NCBI GenBank assembly: GCA_001769805.1
Contig: MEPO01000022.1
Span: 39,591-103,590 of the forward strand
Reading direction: 5' to 3'
Source of the DNA: Bdellovibrionales bacterium GWA1_52_35
GTDB taxonomy: Bacteria; Bdellovibrionota; UBA1018
DNA: 64,000 nt
The notes beneath the pieces are model-generated. The model was not told the origin of the DNA, searched no databases, and saw only the letters and a list, made by a program, of their open reading frames with translations. This document shows, one piece after another, positions 1 through 9,867 of the stretch (position 1 is the stretch's first letter; each line of letters starts with the position of its first letter). The translations under genes and the position numbers were made by a program.

Positions 1-1413
1 CGCGCCAAGCACTTCATTGATAAAAGTTTCAAAAGTTTTCTCGAAACGATGTCGACCCGGATCTCCGGACCGATCGAACTCGTGCTCAATGGGGATATTT
101 TTGATTTTGATTCCGTCGGAAAAGTTCCGCTTCATTTCCGGACGACCTGGTTGGAGCGCAAAAGGGGGCTGGCTGCCGAAGAGCCGAAGTCCCGTTTTAA
201 AATAGGAGTAATTTTAGCAGACCATCCGGTCTGGGTGGAAGCCCTGCGGGAATTTGTGGAACGCGGCAACCGGGTTGTTTTCATTATCGGTAATCACGAT
301 ATGGAGCTCCACTGGCCAAGCGTTCGCCAGGACATTGTGGATCATTTAAAGCTCACACCCGAGCTGCGCGAAAATATTCGTTTTTGCGAATGGTTCTACC
401 TCAGCAATCAAGACACGCTGATTGAACATGGCAATCAATATGACGCCTATTGCCTGGCAACCAATCCCATTCACCCGCTGATCAAAAAAGGCAAAAAAGT
501 CGTGGTTCGCCTGCCTTTTGGAAACCTCGCGGGCAAGTACATGGTGAATGGCATGGGGCTGCTCAATCCTCACGTGGACAGCAGCTTCATCAAAAGCTCG
601 TTGCGGGAGTATTTTGTTTTTTACCTCCGCTATGTGGTGCGGATCCAGCCCGGACTTTTCTGGACTTGGCTCTGGGGGGCTTTCGTGACCCTGGTTTATT
701 CCCTGAGTGAGGGAGTTCTTCCGGCCATGCGAGACCCGCTGATGGCGCCCACCCGGGTCGCGGATATCGCGGCACGGGCCAACGCCAGTCCGGTGGTGGT
801 CTGGTCTCTCCGGGAAATTCATGCGCATCCCGCGATTTTCAATCCGTTCAAGATCCTGCGGGAACTCTGGCTCGATCGTGCCATTTTGTTTTTATTGATT
901 GTTCTGGTGAGCTTTCAGTTTTTTTCGACATTGAACGTTTTCATGAATGTTTCGGTTTTGTGGTTTTTCATTCCCATGGGTTTGCTGCTTCCGGTTTTCG
1001 TCTCTTACGCGCAAAGCGTGGAATCGGAACTGGACCGGACCCAGAATCGTTCGTTTCACATGTCGCCCGTGGCAGCGCGAATTTCGCGGGTGGAGCGAGT
1101 GATTCACGGGCATATTCACCACGAACGCCATACCCATATTGATGACATTGAATACCTGAACACCGGTACCTGGTCCCCGGCTTTCCATGACGTGGAATGC
1201 ACACAGCCTTTCGGGAAGAAATGTTTCGCCTGGATCCGTCCTTCTGAAGAAGAGGCTACGGAAATCGGACTGGGTACTTCCAAACCCAGAGTGGCGGGTC
1301 TTTTTGAGTGGCAGGAGGACCAGATCAGGAAGATCGCGCTCGAGGGTAAGCAGATTTCCATTCCCGATGACCCCCCCGATGAACTCCATGAAAGCGAAGT
1401 CCCGGGCGTCTAG
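1..1413 (+). CDS. Membrane-linked calcineurin-like metallophosphoesterase (5' end outside window)
   Basis: The frame is open from base 1, and the first metal motif (D-x-H) is missing, so the start lies upstream of the window. Visible family motifs are NGDIFDF, GNHDMEL and the C-terminal VIHGHIHHERH followed by NTGTW, which are metal ligands of the LpxH-like/calcineurin superfamily. Unlike soluble members it has strongly hydrophobic stretches between the GNHD and GHIH motifs (around 600-720 and 880-1010 of the window), so it probably sits at the inner membrane. It converges on the stress-protein gene and overlaps it by 4 bp. A paralogue with the same motif order lies at 23781-24899. The substrate is unknown; a lipid or nucleotide diphosphate is possible by analogy with LpxH. 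Confidence 0.85.
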   Translation, partial: RAKHFIDKSFKSFLETMSTRISGPIELVLNGDIFDFDSVGKVPLHFRTTWLERKRGLAAEEPKSRFKIGVILADHPVWVEALREFVERGNRVVFIIGNHDMELHWPSVRQDIVDHLKLTPELRENIRFCEWFYLSNQDTLIEHGNQYDAYCLATNPIHPLIKKGKKVVVRLPFGNLAGKYMVNGMGLLNPHVDSSFIKSSLREYFVFYLRYVVRIQPGLFWTWLWGAFVTLVYSLSEGVLPAMRDPLMAPTRVADIAARANASPVVVWSLREIHAHPAIFNPFKILRELWLDRAILFLLIVLVSFQFFSTLNVFMNVSVLWFFIPMGLLLPVFVSYAQSVESELDRTQNRSFHMSPVAARISRVERVIHGHIHHERHTHIDDIEYLNTGTWSPAFHDVECTQPFGKKCFAWIRPSEEEATEIGLGTSKPRVAGLFEWQEDQIRKIALEGKQISIPDDPPDELHESEVPGV

Positions 1414-2180
1414 GCGGCGATCAGCGTGACCTTCATCTGATATTGCTGCGTGGCAGGTCGAATCAGAAGTACCGGAAAGAGCGGTTGACGCAAAAGGTGC
1501 CGAAGTGTGGCGGCCCGGCCCTTTTTGATGGAGCCATGCCATTCGAGAATGATAAGGCTGCTGTCACGCATCCGACTGTGGACCAGGATTTCGTGCGCCG
1601 GATCACCGGCAATCAGACGGACTTCGCGGATCTTGGCTCTTTCCCGGGTGCTGGTGAACGGTGCAGCTTCCGCCAGGAATTCTTCGATTCTTCCAGGGTA
1701 TTCATGATGAGGATGGTCCGTGTAGCTTTCCACCACGCAGCTGGCACATTGCTGGGCGGCTTCGACCGAAGAGGGAGCGACGTGAATCACGTCGACGGGG
1801 ATATTCAGCTGATTGGCCATGCTGACGGCGACTTCGAGTGCGGAGTTCTGTTTGATCTCGCCGCTCATCGGTACGAGTACTGAATCCCAGGCCCATTCCC
1901 GCTGATCCGGAAGCAGCAGGACCGGGACGGGACTCTGGTGAATCAGCTCCTGGGTTTGGAGGCCAAAAAACTGGGAACTCGCGATCACGACCAGATCAGC
2001 CTCGAAATTTTCGATTGCCGCCAGGAGTTGCTGCACCACGTCCTTGTTCCGAAACTCAGAAATGTAAAGTTCAGCGCTGAGCCGGTTCGCGAGCAGAGAC
2101 ATGGTCCGAATTGAATTTCCAGCCAGGTTCTTGGACCGCAGTGGAAGCAGGATCGTTCTGAAGAGAGGAACTTGAATCAT
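1410..2180 (-). CDS. Tandem-domain universal stress protein (UspA family)
   Basis: The 256-aa protein looks like two consecutive Usp folds. The first half ends with a DLVVIASSQ / SPVPVLLLPD pattern. The second starts at VLVPMSGEIKQNSALEVAV and ends with DSSLIILEWHGS and FPVLLIRPA. Usp proteins bind nucleotides and are induced by starvation or stress. The ATP-binding G-x2-G-x9-G(S/T) motif is not clear in either half, so nucleotide binding is doubtful. Its ATG overlaps the stop of the upstream HAD-GH65 gene (ATGA), which implies translational coupling and a shared transcript. Cytoplasmic. Confidence 0.85.
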   Translation of the reverse strand: MIQVPLFRTILLPLRSKNLAGNSIRTMSLLANRLSAELYISEFRNKDVVQQLLAAIENFEADLVVIASSQFFGLQTQELIHQSPVPVLLLPDQREWAWDSVLVPMSGEIKQNSALEVAVSMANQLNIPVDVIHVAPSSVEAAQQCASCVVESYTDHPHHEYPGRIEEFLAEAAPFTSTRERAKIREVRLIAGDPAHEILVHSRMRDSSLIILEWHGSIKKGRAATLRHLLRQPLFPVLLIRPATQQYQMKVTLIAA

Positions 2181-4933
2181 GCCTCCCTCCTCGCCACGGG
2201 CAGCGTTGAGGACATCCGAATTGGGTGAATGCGCTTACGGTATCTAAGCGAGAATTCCACCGCCTTCCAACTGGCCGGTAAAGGGGGGACTTCCCTCGCG
2301 ACCCGGAAGCCTTCTGTATCAAAGCGCAGCCCCAGAAACCCCGTGACCAGCGCCTGCCAAGTCGCACCCATGCATGCGGGGTGAACTCCCAAAGCCGTAT
2401 TGCTCATCAGATTCTGAAGGTCGAGTTCGAGTGAACGTAGGAAGTAAGTCTCCGCTTCTTTTTCAAAACCGAGTTGCGCGGCGACCGTTGCATGAACCGG
2501 GGGCGAAAGACTGCTGGCGTGATCCGTCAGAGGTTCATAATAACGGTAATTGGCCTCCATCACCTCCCGGGAGAAACGGTCCGGGAATAGAAAGAACAGC
2601 ATCAGCACATCGGCCTGCTTTACGAGCTGCGTAGAGCTTGTCTCCTGCCAGTTCAGGAGCCGGAGATACGGTGCGCGAAACCGATCCTCTTTGGAAAGCG
2701 GGGAGGGTTTCAATTTGTAAAACCCCTCGAACTGTTCGATGACACCGGCCTCATTGGGTCCTGGAAGATGGAGCTTTTCCAGGTACTCCGACCAATGCGC
2801 GGCTTCTTCGGGTGTGAGTGAAAGAAGGGCGACCAGCTGCGCAAATTTTTCCGGATCTTTCGATTTCAGCCACTGATGGCAACTCAGGGCGGCACTCACG
2901 TTGAAATGAGCCATCCAGTTCGTAAAGGCATTGTCGTTCACGCTGTGATGGTATTCGTCCGGGCCCACTACCCCGAGAATATGATACTGCCCGTCTTTCC
3001 AGGTGCTGCGGCTAATCCAGAACCGAGCGGTTTCGAAAAGAATTTCCGCTCCGTACTCGATCATGAACGAATCATCCAGTGTATGGTTCCAATAATTCCA
3101 GATCCCGTAGGCAATATCCGCCGAAATATGAATCTGCTGTGTTCCCGTGAAAATTGGAACCAGCTGTTTCTGACTTTTGATCAGCAGGCTCGTCGGAGTG
3201 ACATCATCTCCACTGATCGTGGATTCCCAGGCATAGCAGGCTCCCTGGCAGCCGAATCCCCGGGCCCGCTCTCTTGCCCCATCCAGTGTGCGATGGCGAT
3301 AACTCAGAAGTTTTCGGGCGATATCCGGAAAGTTCAAAACGAAGAATGGGAGCATGAAAATTTCGACATCCCAGAAGATATGGCCACCATAAGCCCTGCC
3401 TGAAAGTGATCGGGCTCCGATGGAGTGCTCCGGATTGAGGCCTGCGGCAATCATGAGGTGATAGAGATTGAAGCGCATGGCTTGCGTGGTGCTCGGGTTT
3501 CCGACGAACTGGATATCAGCCTGCTCCCAGCGCTTTTCCCAAGTCTGGATATGTTCCAGAATTTTCAAATCGAAATCCGCAATGCTCTGGTTCCGGAGGT
3601 GATTCATTGCGAGCATCTGAGCCCGCCCCGAACCCTGGCCATCACTGTCGAAGATGGAAATAATGCGACGGACCCGCAATGTTTCGCGGGGTTTCACCGT
3701 CAGGTCCAAAGGTCCCTGGACCTGCTCGACCTTGCCGGTCGCGCCGTGGAAAACGTGGATTTGCGACCCGTAGGCAATTTCGATCTTAGAGGCTCTGGTT
3801 TTAAAAAGTGACAGGCCATTCTGCTCCAGCAGATCGAGATGAGGATGATTCAATTCAAAATCCTCATCTTTCAGAGAAAAATCCAGGGTGACGGGAATAG
3901 GCCGTCCCTCCGCTTTCAGCTCGATTTCCTGCAGCAGCAGGTGGGGATCACTCAACGAACAGCAGCGCAGAGTCCGGATCGACAAATTTTCGTCCGGCCA
4001 ATGATAGTGGTATTTTTCGAATGAGAGCCCCTTGCTCATGTCCAGATCACTCCGGTGATCCGGATTTCCGGGTTCGAGAAAGTCAAGTGTCCGGTTGCGT
4101 GCTGAAATGGAAAGGCGGAAAGGAAAGGGCAGGGGGACTATTTCCGCTGCTTTTCGACGCTGGGTGGATTCTCCCGGTTGAGACGGGATTAAAAACTCTG
4201 TTTCTGAATACGGCAGCAGCTCACTCTTTTCATCGTAGACTCCGGAGATAAAGAGATCGGCCGCAGAAGCCGGAATCGGCATGTCCATGGAGCCCCGGAT
4301 TCCCAGGTAGCCGTTTCCCAGGGCAAGAATACTTTCCATTTCGCGTTCACGGGCTGGATCAAAGCCAATGCTGGAAATTTTCCATTCGGGTGCATCCGTT
4401 GCGAAATGCTGGAGCCAGACCGGTGTTTGAATCTGGCGCAGAGAAAGCTGGTGCTCCAGATATTCCAGCAGCTTTTCGGAGTAGTAGTCCGCGCCCTGAA
4501 TTCCGGCCCTCGCTTCCGAGGGGCCGAACTCATCGCCGAAAAATACGGTCTGCTGCGGCGAAATTCGAAGCTCAGGCAGCAGGTGGTCCCGGATCCAGGC
4601 CGCCGAATCGCTTTTGGAGGTCAGGGCGCTTTCTTCGGCTGGTTCAGCAACTCTCCGGTGTCGAAGGATCAGTTGACCTTCAGAGCTATAGCCGTAGATC
4701 TCCGAGCCGCGGTTCGTGAAAAGCACCAGATTTTTTCGCAAGCGGGGATGAATATATTGAGCCAGCTGCTTCCAGATAAGGCGCTCATGGTTTCCAGTGA
4801 CCACGGCCGCATAAGAGTTGGCCTCCAGCAAACCCGACAAGGCAACTACCAGACGTGGGAACTGCGTCAGGCGATCAGGAACTGCTGAGCCGTCCCAATC
4901 AAAAATAAAAAGCTGCTTTTCGGTAGGGTGCAT
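2177..4933 (-). CDS. HAD-like phosphatase / glycoside hydrolase family 65 fusion (disaccharide phosphorylase-like)
   Basis: About 918 aa. Residues 1-170 form a small HAD domain with FIFDWDG (candidate nucleophile pair Asp12/Asp14), VVTGNH and FFGDEFG motifs. Residues ~180-918 are a GH65 enzyme: an N-terminal sandwich with LALGNGYLGIRG, GGHIFWDVEIFMLPFF, and GPDEYHHS with Glu660 as the likely general acid. GH65 phosphorylases split trehalose-, maltose- or kojibiose-type sugars with phosphate to give beta-glucose-1-phosphate. HAD partners in other organisms are usually beta-phosphoglucomutases. This HAD is short and resembles sugar-phosphate phosphatases instead, so its step is uncertain. I prefer the start at 4933 over 4975 because a GAAGAGA Shine-Dalgarno precedes it. 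Cytoplasmic. Confidence 0.85.
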   Translation of the reverse strand: MHPTEKQLFIFDWDGSAVPDRLTQFPRLVVALSGLLEANSYAAVVTGNHERLIWKQLAQYIHPRLRKNLVLFTNRGSEIYGYSSEGQLILRHRRVAEPAEESALTSKSDSAAWIRDHLLPELRISPQQTVFFGDEFGPSEARAGIQGADYYSEKLLEYLEHQLSLRQIQTPVWLQHFATDAPEWKISSIGFDPAREREMESILALGNGYLGIRGSMDMPIPASAADLFISGVYDEKSELLPYSETEFLIPSQPGESTQRRKAAEIVPLPFPFRLSISARNRTLDFLEPGNPDHRSDLDMSKGLSFEKYHYHWPDENLSIRTLRCCSLSDPHLLLQEIELKAEGRPIPVTLDFSLKDEDFELNHPHLDLLEQNGLSLFKTRASKIEIAYGSQIHVFHGATGKVEQVQGPLDLTVKPRETLRVRRIISIFDSDGQGSGRAQMLAMNHLRNQSIADFDLKILEHIQTWEKRWEQADIQFVGNPSTTQAMRFNLYHLMIAAGLNPEHSIGARSLSGRAYGGHIFWDVEIFMLPFFVLNFPDIARKLLSYRHRTLDGARERARGFGCQGACYAWESTISGDDVTPTSLLIKSQKQLVPIFTGTQQIHISADIAYGIWNYWNHTLDDSFMIEYGAEILFETARFWISRSTWKDGQYHILGVVGPDEYHHSVNDNAFTNWMAHFNVSAALSCHQWLKSKDPEKFAQLVALLSLTPEEAAHWSEYLEKLHLPGPNEAGVIEQFEGFYKLKPSPLSKEDRFRAPYLRLLNWQETSSTQLVKQADVLMLFFLFPDRFSREVMEANYRYYEPLTDHASSLSPPVHATVAAQLGFEKEAETYFLRSLELDLQNLMSNTALGVHPACMGATWQALVTGFLGLRFDTEGFRVAREVPPLPASWKAVEFSLRYRKRIHPIRMSSTLPVARREA

Positions 4934-4998
4934 AAGGTGAATCTCTTCGCAGTTCCCGGGCCAACAGGCGTGCAAAAGGCTCCGTCACGGAGCAGAAT

Positions 4999-5400
4999 TT
5001 GCATTTTTTGTCAGGCATGTTACGAGCTTCGTTTTGGATCTTCTGGGCTTTGTTGTTCAGTTATCCTGCGGCGGCCATTGATGGTCCGCATGGCGGGCAG
5101 ATTTTCCTGGATGGCAGGAGTCAATACGAGCTGACGCGCGACAGGAATACCGGCCAGGTAATTTTTTACGCCCTCCATGCGGCTGAACCCCTGCCAGATC
5201 AGATTTCGATCACCTTGTATTCGGACCCAGGCAATACGCAGCAGATTCGCCTCCAATCGGTGACGCCCAAGTATGAGCCCTATCGCCGCTATGAGAGTTA
5301 TGATCCCGGTAAGATCTCCCCGAGTTCAGAATCCTTTGCAGGAATCGAACTGAGTTTCGGAATCGGAACTTTTCCGAGGACCCTGCGGTCATTAGGCTAG
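4999..5400 (+). CDS. Small exported protein of unknown function
   Basis: 133 aa with a plausible Sec signal peptide (hydrophobic FWIFWALLF and an AAA cleavage region near residue 26). The mature part is about 105 aa, rich in Tyr, Ser and Pro, with no motif I recognise. The TTG at 4999 is chosen because GGAG lies 6 nt upstream; an ATG at 5017 in the same frame would still leave a signal peptide. It is divergent from the HAD-GH65 gene and nearly abuts the convergent protease gene. Confidence 0.6.
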   Translation: MHFLSGMLRASFWIFWALLFSYPAAAIDGPHGGQIFLDGRSQYELTRDRNTGQVIFYALHAAEPLPDQISITLYSDPGNTQQIRLQSVTPKYEPYRRYESYDPGKISPSSESFAGIELSFGIGTFPRTLRSLG

Positions 5401-5403
5401 GGG

Positions 5404-6654
5404 CTAGGGCGTGAAAGCCCGCAAAGCACGGATGCGCTGCAGGACGGGTGGGTGGCTGTAATCCAGCAGAATCTTAAGAGGATGTGGGGTGAGATTGGCC
5501 ATGCTGTCAGCGCTTAGTTTTTTCAGCGCCAGAGCGAGCGCTTCGGGTTTTCCGTACGTCCGCGCCGAGAATTCGTCGGCTTCGAATTCGTGTTTTCGCG
5601 AAATCGCTTGCGTGACCAGCGAGAAAAGCCGCGTCACCGGTGAGTAGAGCAGGCTGATGAAGATCAGGCTCGAGTAAACAGAAACAAATTGCATTCCGAA
5701 CGCATCGGCAATTTGAGGATTCCCGATAAAAAACGAAAATGTGTAGAAAACGATGCCACTGACCAGAATCGTAAGGGCAATGGATTTCAATATGTGGTTG
5801 CGGCGGAAGTGTCCCACTTCATGGGCCAGAACAGCGACGAGCTCCTCGATCGAGTGCTTTTCAATCAGGGTATCAAAGAGGACGAGCCTGCGGAGTTTGC
5901 CAAAACCGGTGAAAAACGCATTCGCCTTGGTCGAGCGACGTGAGCCATCCATGGTGTAGACCCCCTCCAGATCGAAGTGCTCCCTGTTCATGTATTCAAT
6001 GATTCGATTCCGAAGCTCGCCGTCTTTGAGGGGTTCAAATTTATTGAAAAGCGGCAGAATCCAAGCGGGTGCGATGTACATGAGGCTCAGCTGGACGGTC
6101 GTGATGAAAAGCCAGGCGTACAGCCAGGCACTCGGACCAAAACTCTGAAAGAAGTAAATCAGTCCTGCAAAAAGAGGAGCGCCGAGAATCACGGTCAGGA
6201 GCAGTCCTTTGAGCAGATCAGCAAGATAGGTTTTACCCGTGGTTTTGTTGAAGCCGTAGCGCTCTTCGATGACAAAAGTGGCATAGAACGAGAATGGCAG
6301 GCCCGTGAGCATTTTCAAGAGCGACAAAATGGCAGCATAAAAAATTCCGAGCACGGGTTCCGAGCTGCTGAATCCTTGCGCGAAATCGCGGGCCAGCTGG
6401 TCAACCCAGTTGAAACCGCCGAGAAGCAGGAAAGCGATAAAGAGCGAAAGCGAAACGGTCCTTTGCACAAACCCAAACGAGGTATTGTCGCTTTTATACT
6501 GCCGAGCCTTTTCATAGCGTGCCGGATCATAGGTGCCCTGGAATTCATCGGGTAAAATCGGAGAGAATGCTTTGAGATCCAGAAAATCCGTGATCGAGTC
6601 GAGCAGGTATTCGAGGGAGATCAGGATGAGAAAAATCAGCAGGTAAATGTTCAT
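5404..6654 (-). CDS. Ste24/CAAX-type M48 zinc metalloprotease (membrane)
   Basis: 416 aa with the full layout of bacterial Ste24 homologues: an N-terminal helix, a peptidase_M48_N region with several membrane helices, then VLAHEVGHFRRNH (HExxH zinc motif) and EFEADEF carrying the third zinc ligand. The catalytic face is normally cytoplasmic or membrane-proximal. Bacterial members are linked to membrane-protein quality control rather than prenyl processing; the substrate is unknown. Its ATG overlaps the stop of the upstream pncC gene (ATGA), so the two are co-translated. Confidence 0.9.
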   Translation of the reverse strand: MNIYLLIFLILISLEYLLDSITDFLDLKAFSPILPDEFQGTYDPARYEKARQYKSDNTSFGFVQRTVSLSLFIAFLLLGGFNWVDQLARDFAQGFSSSEPVLGIFYAAILSLLKMLTGLPFSFYATFVIEERYGFNKTTGKTYLADLLKGLLLTVILGAPLFAGLIYFFQSFGPSAWLYAWLFITTVQLSLMYIAPAWILPLFNKFEPLKDGELRNRIIEYMNREHFDLEGVYTMDGSRRSTKANAFFTGFGKLRRLVLFDTLIEKHSIEELVAVLAHEVGHFRRNHILKSIALTILVSGIVFYTFSFFIGNPQIADAFGMQFVSVYSSLIFISLLYSPVTRLFSLVTQAISRKHEFEADEFSARTYGKPEALALALKKLSADSMANLTPHPLKILLDYSHPPVLQRIRALRAFTP

Positions 6655-7208
6655 AGTTCTGCTTTCAAAAATTCGTTTAAGAGTTCGAGCGCCCGGGCAG
6701 CAAAAAGATTCTTGTTTTCGATTCGCGACGTTCCCTCAGGACTGCGAAATTCCACGACTCGGGAAACGGGCTCCCGGTCAAGTTCATCGTTTCGCGCGAA
6801 GGCCAAGCCGATATGACAGAGCCCTACCGGTTTCTGCATCGTACCGCCCAGAGGGCCGGCCACTCCGGTCAGGGAAATGGAGATGAATAGTGAAGGGGGC
6901 AGAAGCCGGTTGACACTCCGGTCGCCAATCGCCCGGGTCATCCGGTCCAGGCCACCGCGCGCCATGGCCAGGGCGACTTCTCCAGAGACAGCTCCTTTGG
7001 CAAAAAGGAGTTCCGGTGAGACATTGACGAGTTCCTCTTTCGCCGAATTGTCATACGTGACGAGCCCGCCCCAGACGACCTCCGACGAGCCCGAGATATC
7101 GGTTAGGGCATTGACCAGCAGCCCGCCGGTACAGGACTCCACCGTGCAAAGAAAGGCGTTCTTGTCTTTTAATATCTGCAGAAGCTGAATCACGCTCGCT
7201 GGGTCCAT
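6651..7208 (-). CDS. pncC: Nicotinamide-nucleotide amidohydrolase, PncC/CinA C-terminal type
   Basis: 185 aa, the stand-alone CinA C-terminal domain. TVESCTGG carries the family's catalytic serine, and VVWGGLVTYDNSAK, GAVSGEVA and SLTGVAGP follow in the usual order. PncC deamidates nicotinamide mononucleotide to nicotinic acid mononucleotide in NAD recycling. The N-terminal MoCF-like domain of full CinA is absent, as in E. coli PncC. First gene of a two-gene unit with the Ste24-like protease. Only 12 bp separate its ATG from the TTG start of the divergent radical-SAM gene. Confidence 0.88.
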   Translation of the reverse strand: MDPASVIQLLQILKDKNAFLCTVESCTGGLLVNALTDISGSSEVVWGGLVTYDNSAKEELVNVSPELLFAKGAVSGEVALAMARGGLDRMTRAIGDRSVNRLLPPSLFISISLTGVAGPLGGTMQKPVGLCHIGLAFARNDELDREPVSRVVEFRSPEGTSRIENKNLFAARALELLNEFLKAEL

Positions 7209-7220
7209 CGTTAGGATTTA

Positions 7221-9845
7221 TTGGGTTTAGGGCAAAAGGGCAAGGTCGTTGAAAGCAGAGGCGCGCTATGGCATCGTGTCAAAGTGACGCAGATACCATC
7301 GAAGCCACAGAATTACCTGGACTGGTACGCGAAGGTTTTCCCGGCGTTGACGGGTCATGGCCTCTGGCTGCGGGGTGATGAACTCAATACGCTCAGTGCA
7401 GACGAGTTCGAAAAACGCCATTTTCGTGTTATTTTTGCCCGTCTTTCCACCTATTTCGACACGGCGGATTCCTTTACGCAGGCCTATCTCTATCAACTGG
7501 CTGCCGATTTGCCCGGAGTTTTCCCGGATCTCAGCTATCTTCCGCCCCGGAACGATCTGCGCATCTTTGAAGCCGACGGTATCCCCTGGCTTTTAGGGGC
7601 GGGAACCAAGCGCGGGGCTTGCTCTTTTGACTGGCTGGGGATTAGCAATTCCATAGTTCAGGAGCTGATCAATCTTCCAAGTCTTCTGGTGAAGAGCGGG
7701 ATTCCTCTTTCAAAAAAAGAGCGGCTCGCGCGCGCCGATCTGCCGCTCGTTGTTCTGGGCGGAGCCAATGCGCTTTACTCGACGGCTCTCTGGACGAGTG
7801 ATCCGTGGGTGGACGGAATTTTCGTCGGAGAAAGCGATCAGGCGATCCGCAAGTTGCTGGAGATCTCGCGTGACGCGAAGGCGAGCGGGGCAGGCAAGGC
7901 AGAGCTGCTCCACGAATTGGAAAAGGTGGATGGTTTCCTTCAGCCGGACCAGCCCAGAAAAATCCGAAAAGCCATCATTTCCAAACTCGACGAAAGCATC
8001 CCTCATACGCGGGGGCCCGTCCCTTTTGTGGAAGAAACCCTCGGAGGCGGAGCGCTGCAGATCAGTGAAGGCTGTCCTTGTTTTTGCACGTTCTGTGCGG
8101 AATCCTGGGATCGCAAGCCTTACCGCGAGCGCAGTGGTTCTTCGGTGGTGGAGACGGCACTTGCGGCCAAAGCTCATCGCGGACTGGACTCAGCGGATCT
8201 GTACAGTTTCAATTTCAACATGCACTCGGATTTTTACTCTATTCTCTGGGACTTGGTGCCCAGTTTTCGCTCAATTGGTCTGAAGAGCCAGCGCTTTGAT
8301 CTTCTGGCCCATGATCCGGTCATGGCGGAAGTGCAGCACGCGGTCGAAAAGGCCTCGTTCACCTGCGGTCTGGAAGGGATTTCTCCTCGTTTGCGCAAGT
8401 ATCTGCAGAAGAATCTTTCAGACGCGGACCTCCGGCGTTCGCTGGCTTCCATATTCCAATCCAAGTGCCGGGAGATCAAGGTCTTCCTCATTGCCACCGG
8501 GCTGGAACAAAATGAGGATTTTGAGGCGTTCTCCGAGCTTCTGAGGACATTGAAAAGCCTTAAACAGGCTGCTCATTCCGGAGCCCGCGTGATCTTCTCA
8601 ATGACGCCGCTTGTCCGATTTCCCTGGACGCCGCTCGAGTTTGAGGACGCTCCGGTGGAAGGCGTTTACGTGCGCGTCATCCGGCAAGTAATGGGACGGG
8701 TGCAGAGTTCCGGTTTTGAGTTTCGCGAAGCAGCGGACTTACCGGAATACTGGGTTTCGCAGGTCCTCGTTCGCGCAAAGGATGAAAAAATTTCAGAGGC
8801 ACTCCTGAGTGCCGTCCAAAAAAGTGATTTTCTTTATTACCGTTCTGTCAGTCCGGCGTTCCGTAAACTTTTTGAAAATGAACTCACGATTTCTGGGCTT
8901 TCGACCACCGGACTCTTGCGCGGAATTTCGCCAACGGCTCAGGAATCCGAAGCGCCCTGGACCTGGATCGAAACAGGGGTGCTAAGATCGTTTCTTCGAG
9001 AATCCTGGGAGCAGAGCCGGCGTTTCGAAGAGTCGGCGTACTGCCTGGGGCGAAGCTGGGTGAAGGCCTCCTGCCTGCATTGTGGCGGCTGTCCCACGCG
9101 CTTTCATGTCCGGGACATTGTGCTCGCCAAGCAGGAACGCGCTTATTCGCTGGATCAATTCAAGGAGCGGGTGAAGCAACAGCGATTGAAGGAAATTGAA
9201 CTCACTTTCGCGGTAACCGCCGGAATCAGGAGTCGCGGCGTTTCCCGGCGGATGCTCGGGGTGGCTCTTGCGCGAGCATTGATGCTGGAAGATCCACAGC
9301 TGGCTCGCGACTGCCGTGGTTTCAGCGGCAGCTATTGGGGCGAGGATTTGGACGAAGTCTGGTTGGAAGGTGAGGAGTTTCTGCGCTTGCGGTGGAATGG
9401 CGCTTATAATGGTGTGAACGCGCTTCAGAATATTCTCGCTGATCCGGCAAGGAGGGCGCGGATTCAGGAGCGGCTCGGCGATTGGGGGCAATTGATCAGC
9501 TTGGTTGATCAGGAAGCGTGCCGCCGGGAAGGAAAAAGAATTCTGCTTACGGCCAAAGCCCAGCCCTGTGTCGAATCCTACCTGCGGAAGCAGGATCTAA
9601 AACATACTCTTCGAAAAAGCGGGAACCGCGCCATCTATGAATTCATCCCGGCGGCCTTGAAGAAAGGCCTCTTCCGTTCCCTTGAGGTGAAGACCGAGGC
9701 GGATTTCACGGAGATCCAGGCGATCACCGGTCCGAAACTGACAGGAGTGGAGATACAGAGCTTTTGTAAAAACGCTTTTGTATTGCGGAATTCTGAGGAC
9801 TGGATCCGAAGTCGCTGTAAAATCACGCAGGGCCAGATCAGTTAA
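7221..9845 (+). CDS. Large radical SAM protein, B12-binding-type N-terminal region
   Basis: 874 aa. Residues ~1-250 resemble the B12-binding-like leader of uncharacterised radical SAM proteins (PLVVLGGAN then GIFVGESDQAI). At about residue 280, EGCPCFCTFC gives the CxxxCxxC [4Fe-4S] motif. A second cysteine group, ASCLHCGGC, lies near residue 618 and could hold an auxiliary cluster or zinc. The C-terminal ~230 aa may be a divergent DUF2344-like module; I am not sure. The start is a TTG with TAGGA 4-5 nt upstream; no in-frame ATG is nearby. Substrate unknown; the family has been linked to RNA or cofactor modification. Confidence 0.8.
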   Translation: MGLGQKGKVVESRGALWHRVKVTQIPSKPQNYLDWYAKVFPALTGHGLWLRGDELNTLSADEFEKRHFRVIFARLSTYFDTADSFTQAYLYQLAADLPGVFPDLSYLPPRNDLRIFEADGIPWLLGAGTKRGACSFDWLGISNSIVQELINLPSLLVKSGIPLSKKERLARADLPLVVLGGANALYSTALWTSDPWVDGIFVGESDQAIRKLLEISRDAKASGAGKAELLHELEKVDGFLQPDQPRKIRKAIISKLDESIPHTRGPVPFVEETLGGGALQISEGCPCFCTFCAESWDRKPYRERSGSSVVETALAAKAHRGLDSADLYSFNFNMHSDFYSILWDLVPSFRSIGLKSQRFDLLAHDPVMAEVQHAVEKASFTCGLEGISPRLRKYLQKNLSDADLRRSLASIFQSKCREIKVFLIATGLEQNEDFEAFSELLRTLKSLKQAAHSGARVIFSMTPLVRFPWTPLEFEDAPVEGVYVRVIRQVMGRVQSSGFEFREAADLPEYWVSQVLVRAKDEKISEALLSAVQKSDFLYYRSVSPAFRKLFENELTISGLSTTGLLRGISPTAQESEAPWTWIETGVLRSFLRESWEQSRRFEESAYCLGRSWVKASCLHCGGCPTRFHVRDIVLAKQERAYSLDQFKERVKQQRLKEIELTFAVTAGIRSRGVSRRMLGVALARALMLEDPQLARDCRGFSGSYWGEDLDEVWLEGEEFLRLRWNGAYNGVNALQNILADPARRARIQERLGDWGQLISLVDQEACRREGKRILLTAKAQPCVESYLRKQDLKHTLRKSGNRAIYEFIPAALKKGLFRSLEVKTEADFTEIQAITGPKLTGVEIQSFCKNAFVLRNSEDWIRSRCKITQGQIS

Positions 9846-9867
9846 GGACGACTTGTATTGCTGGTGT

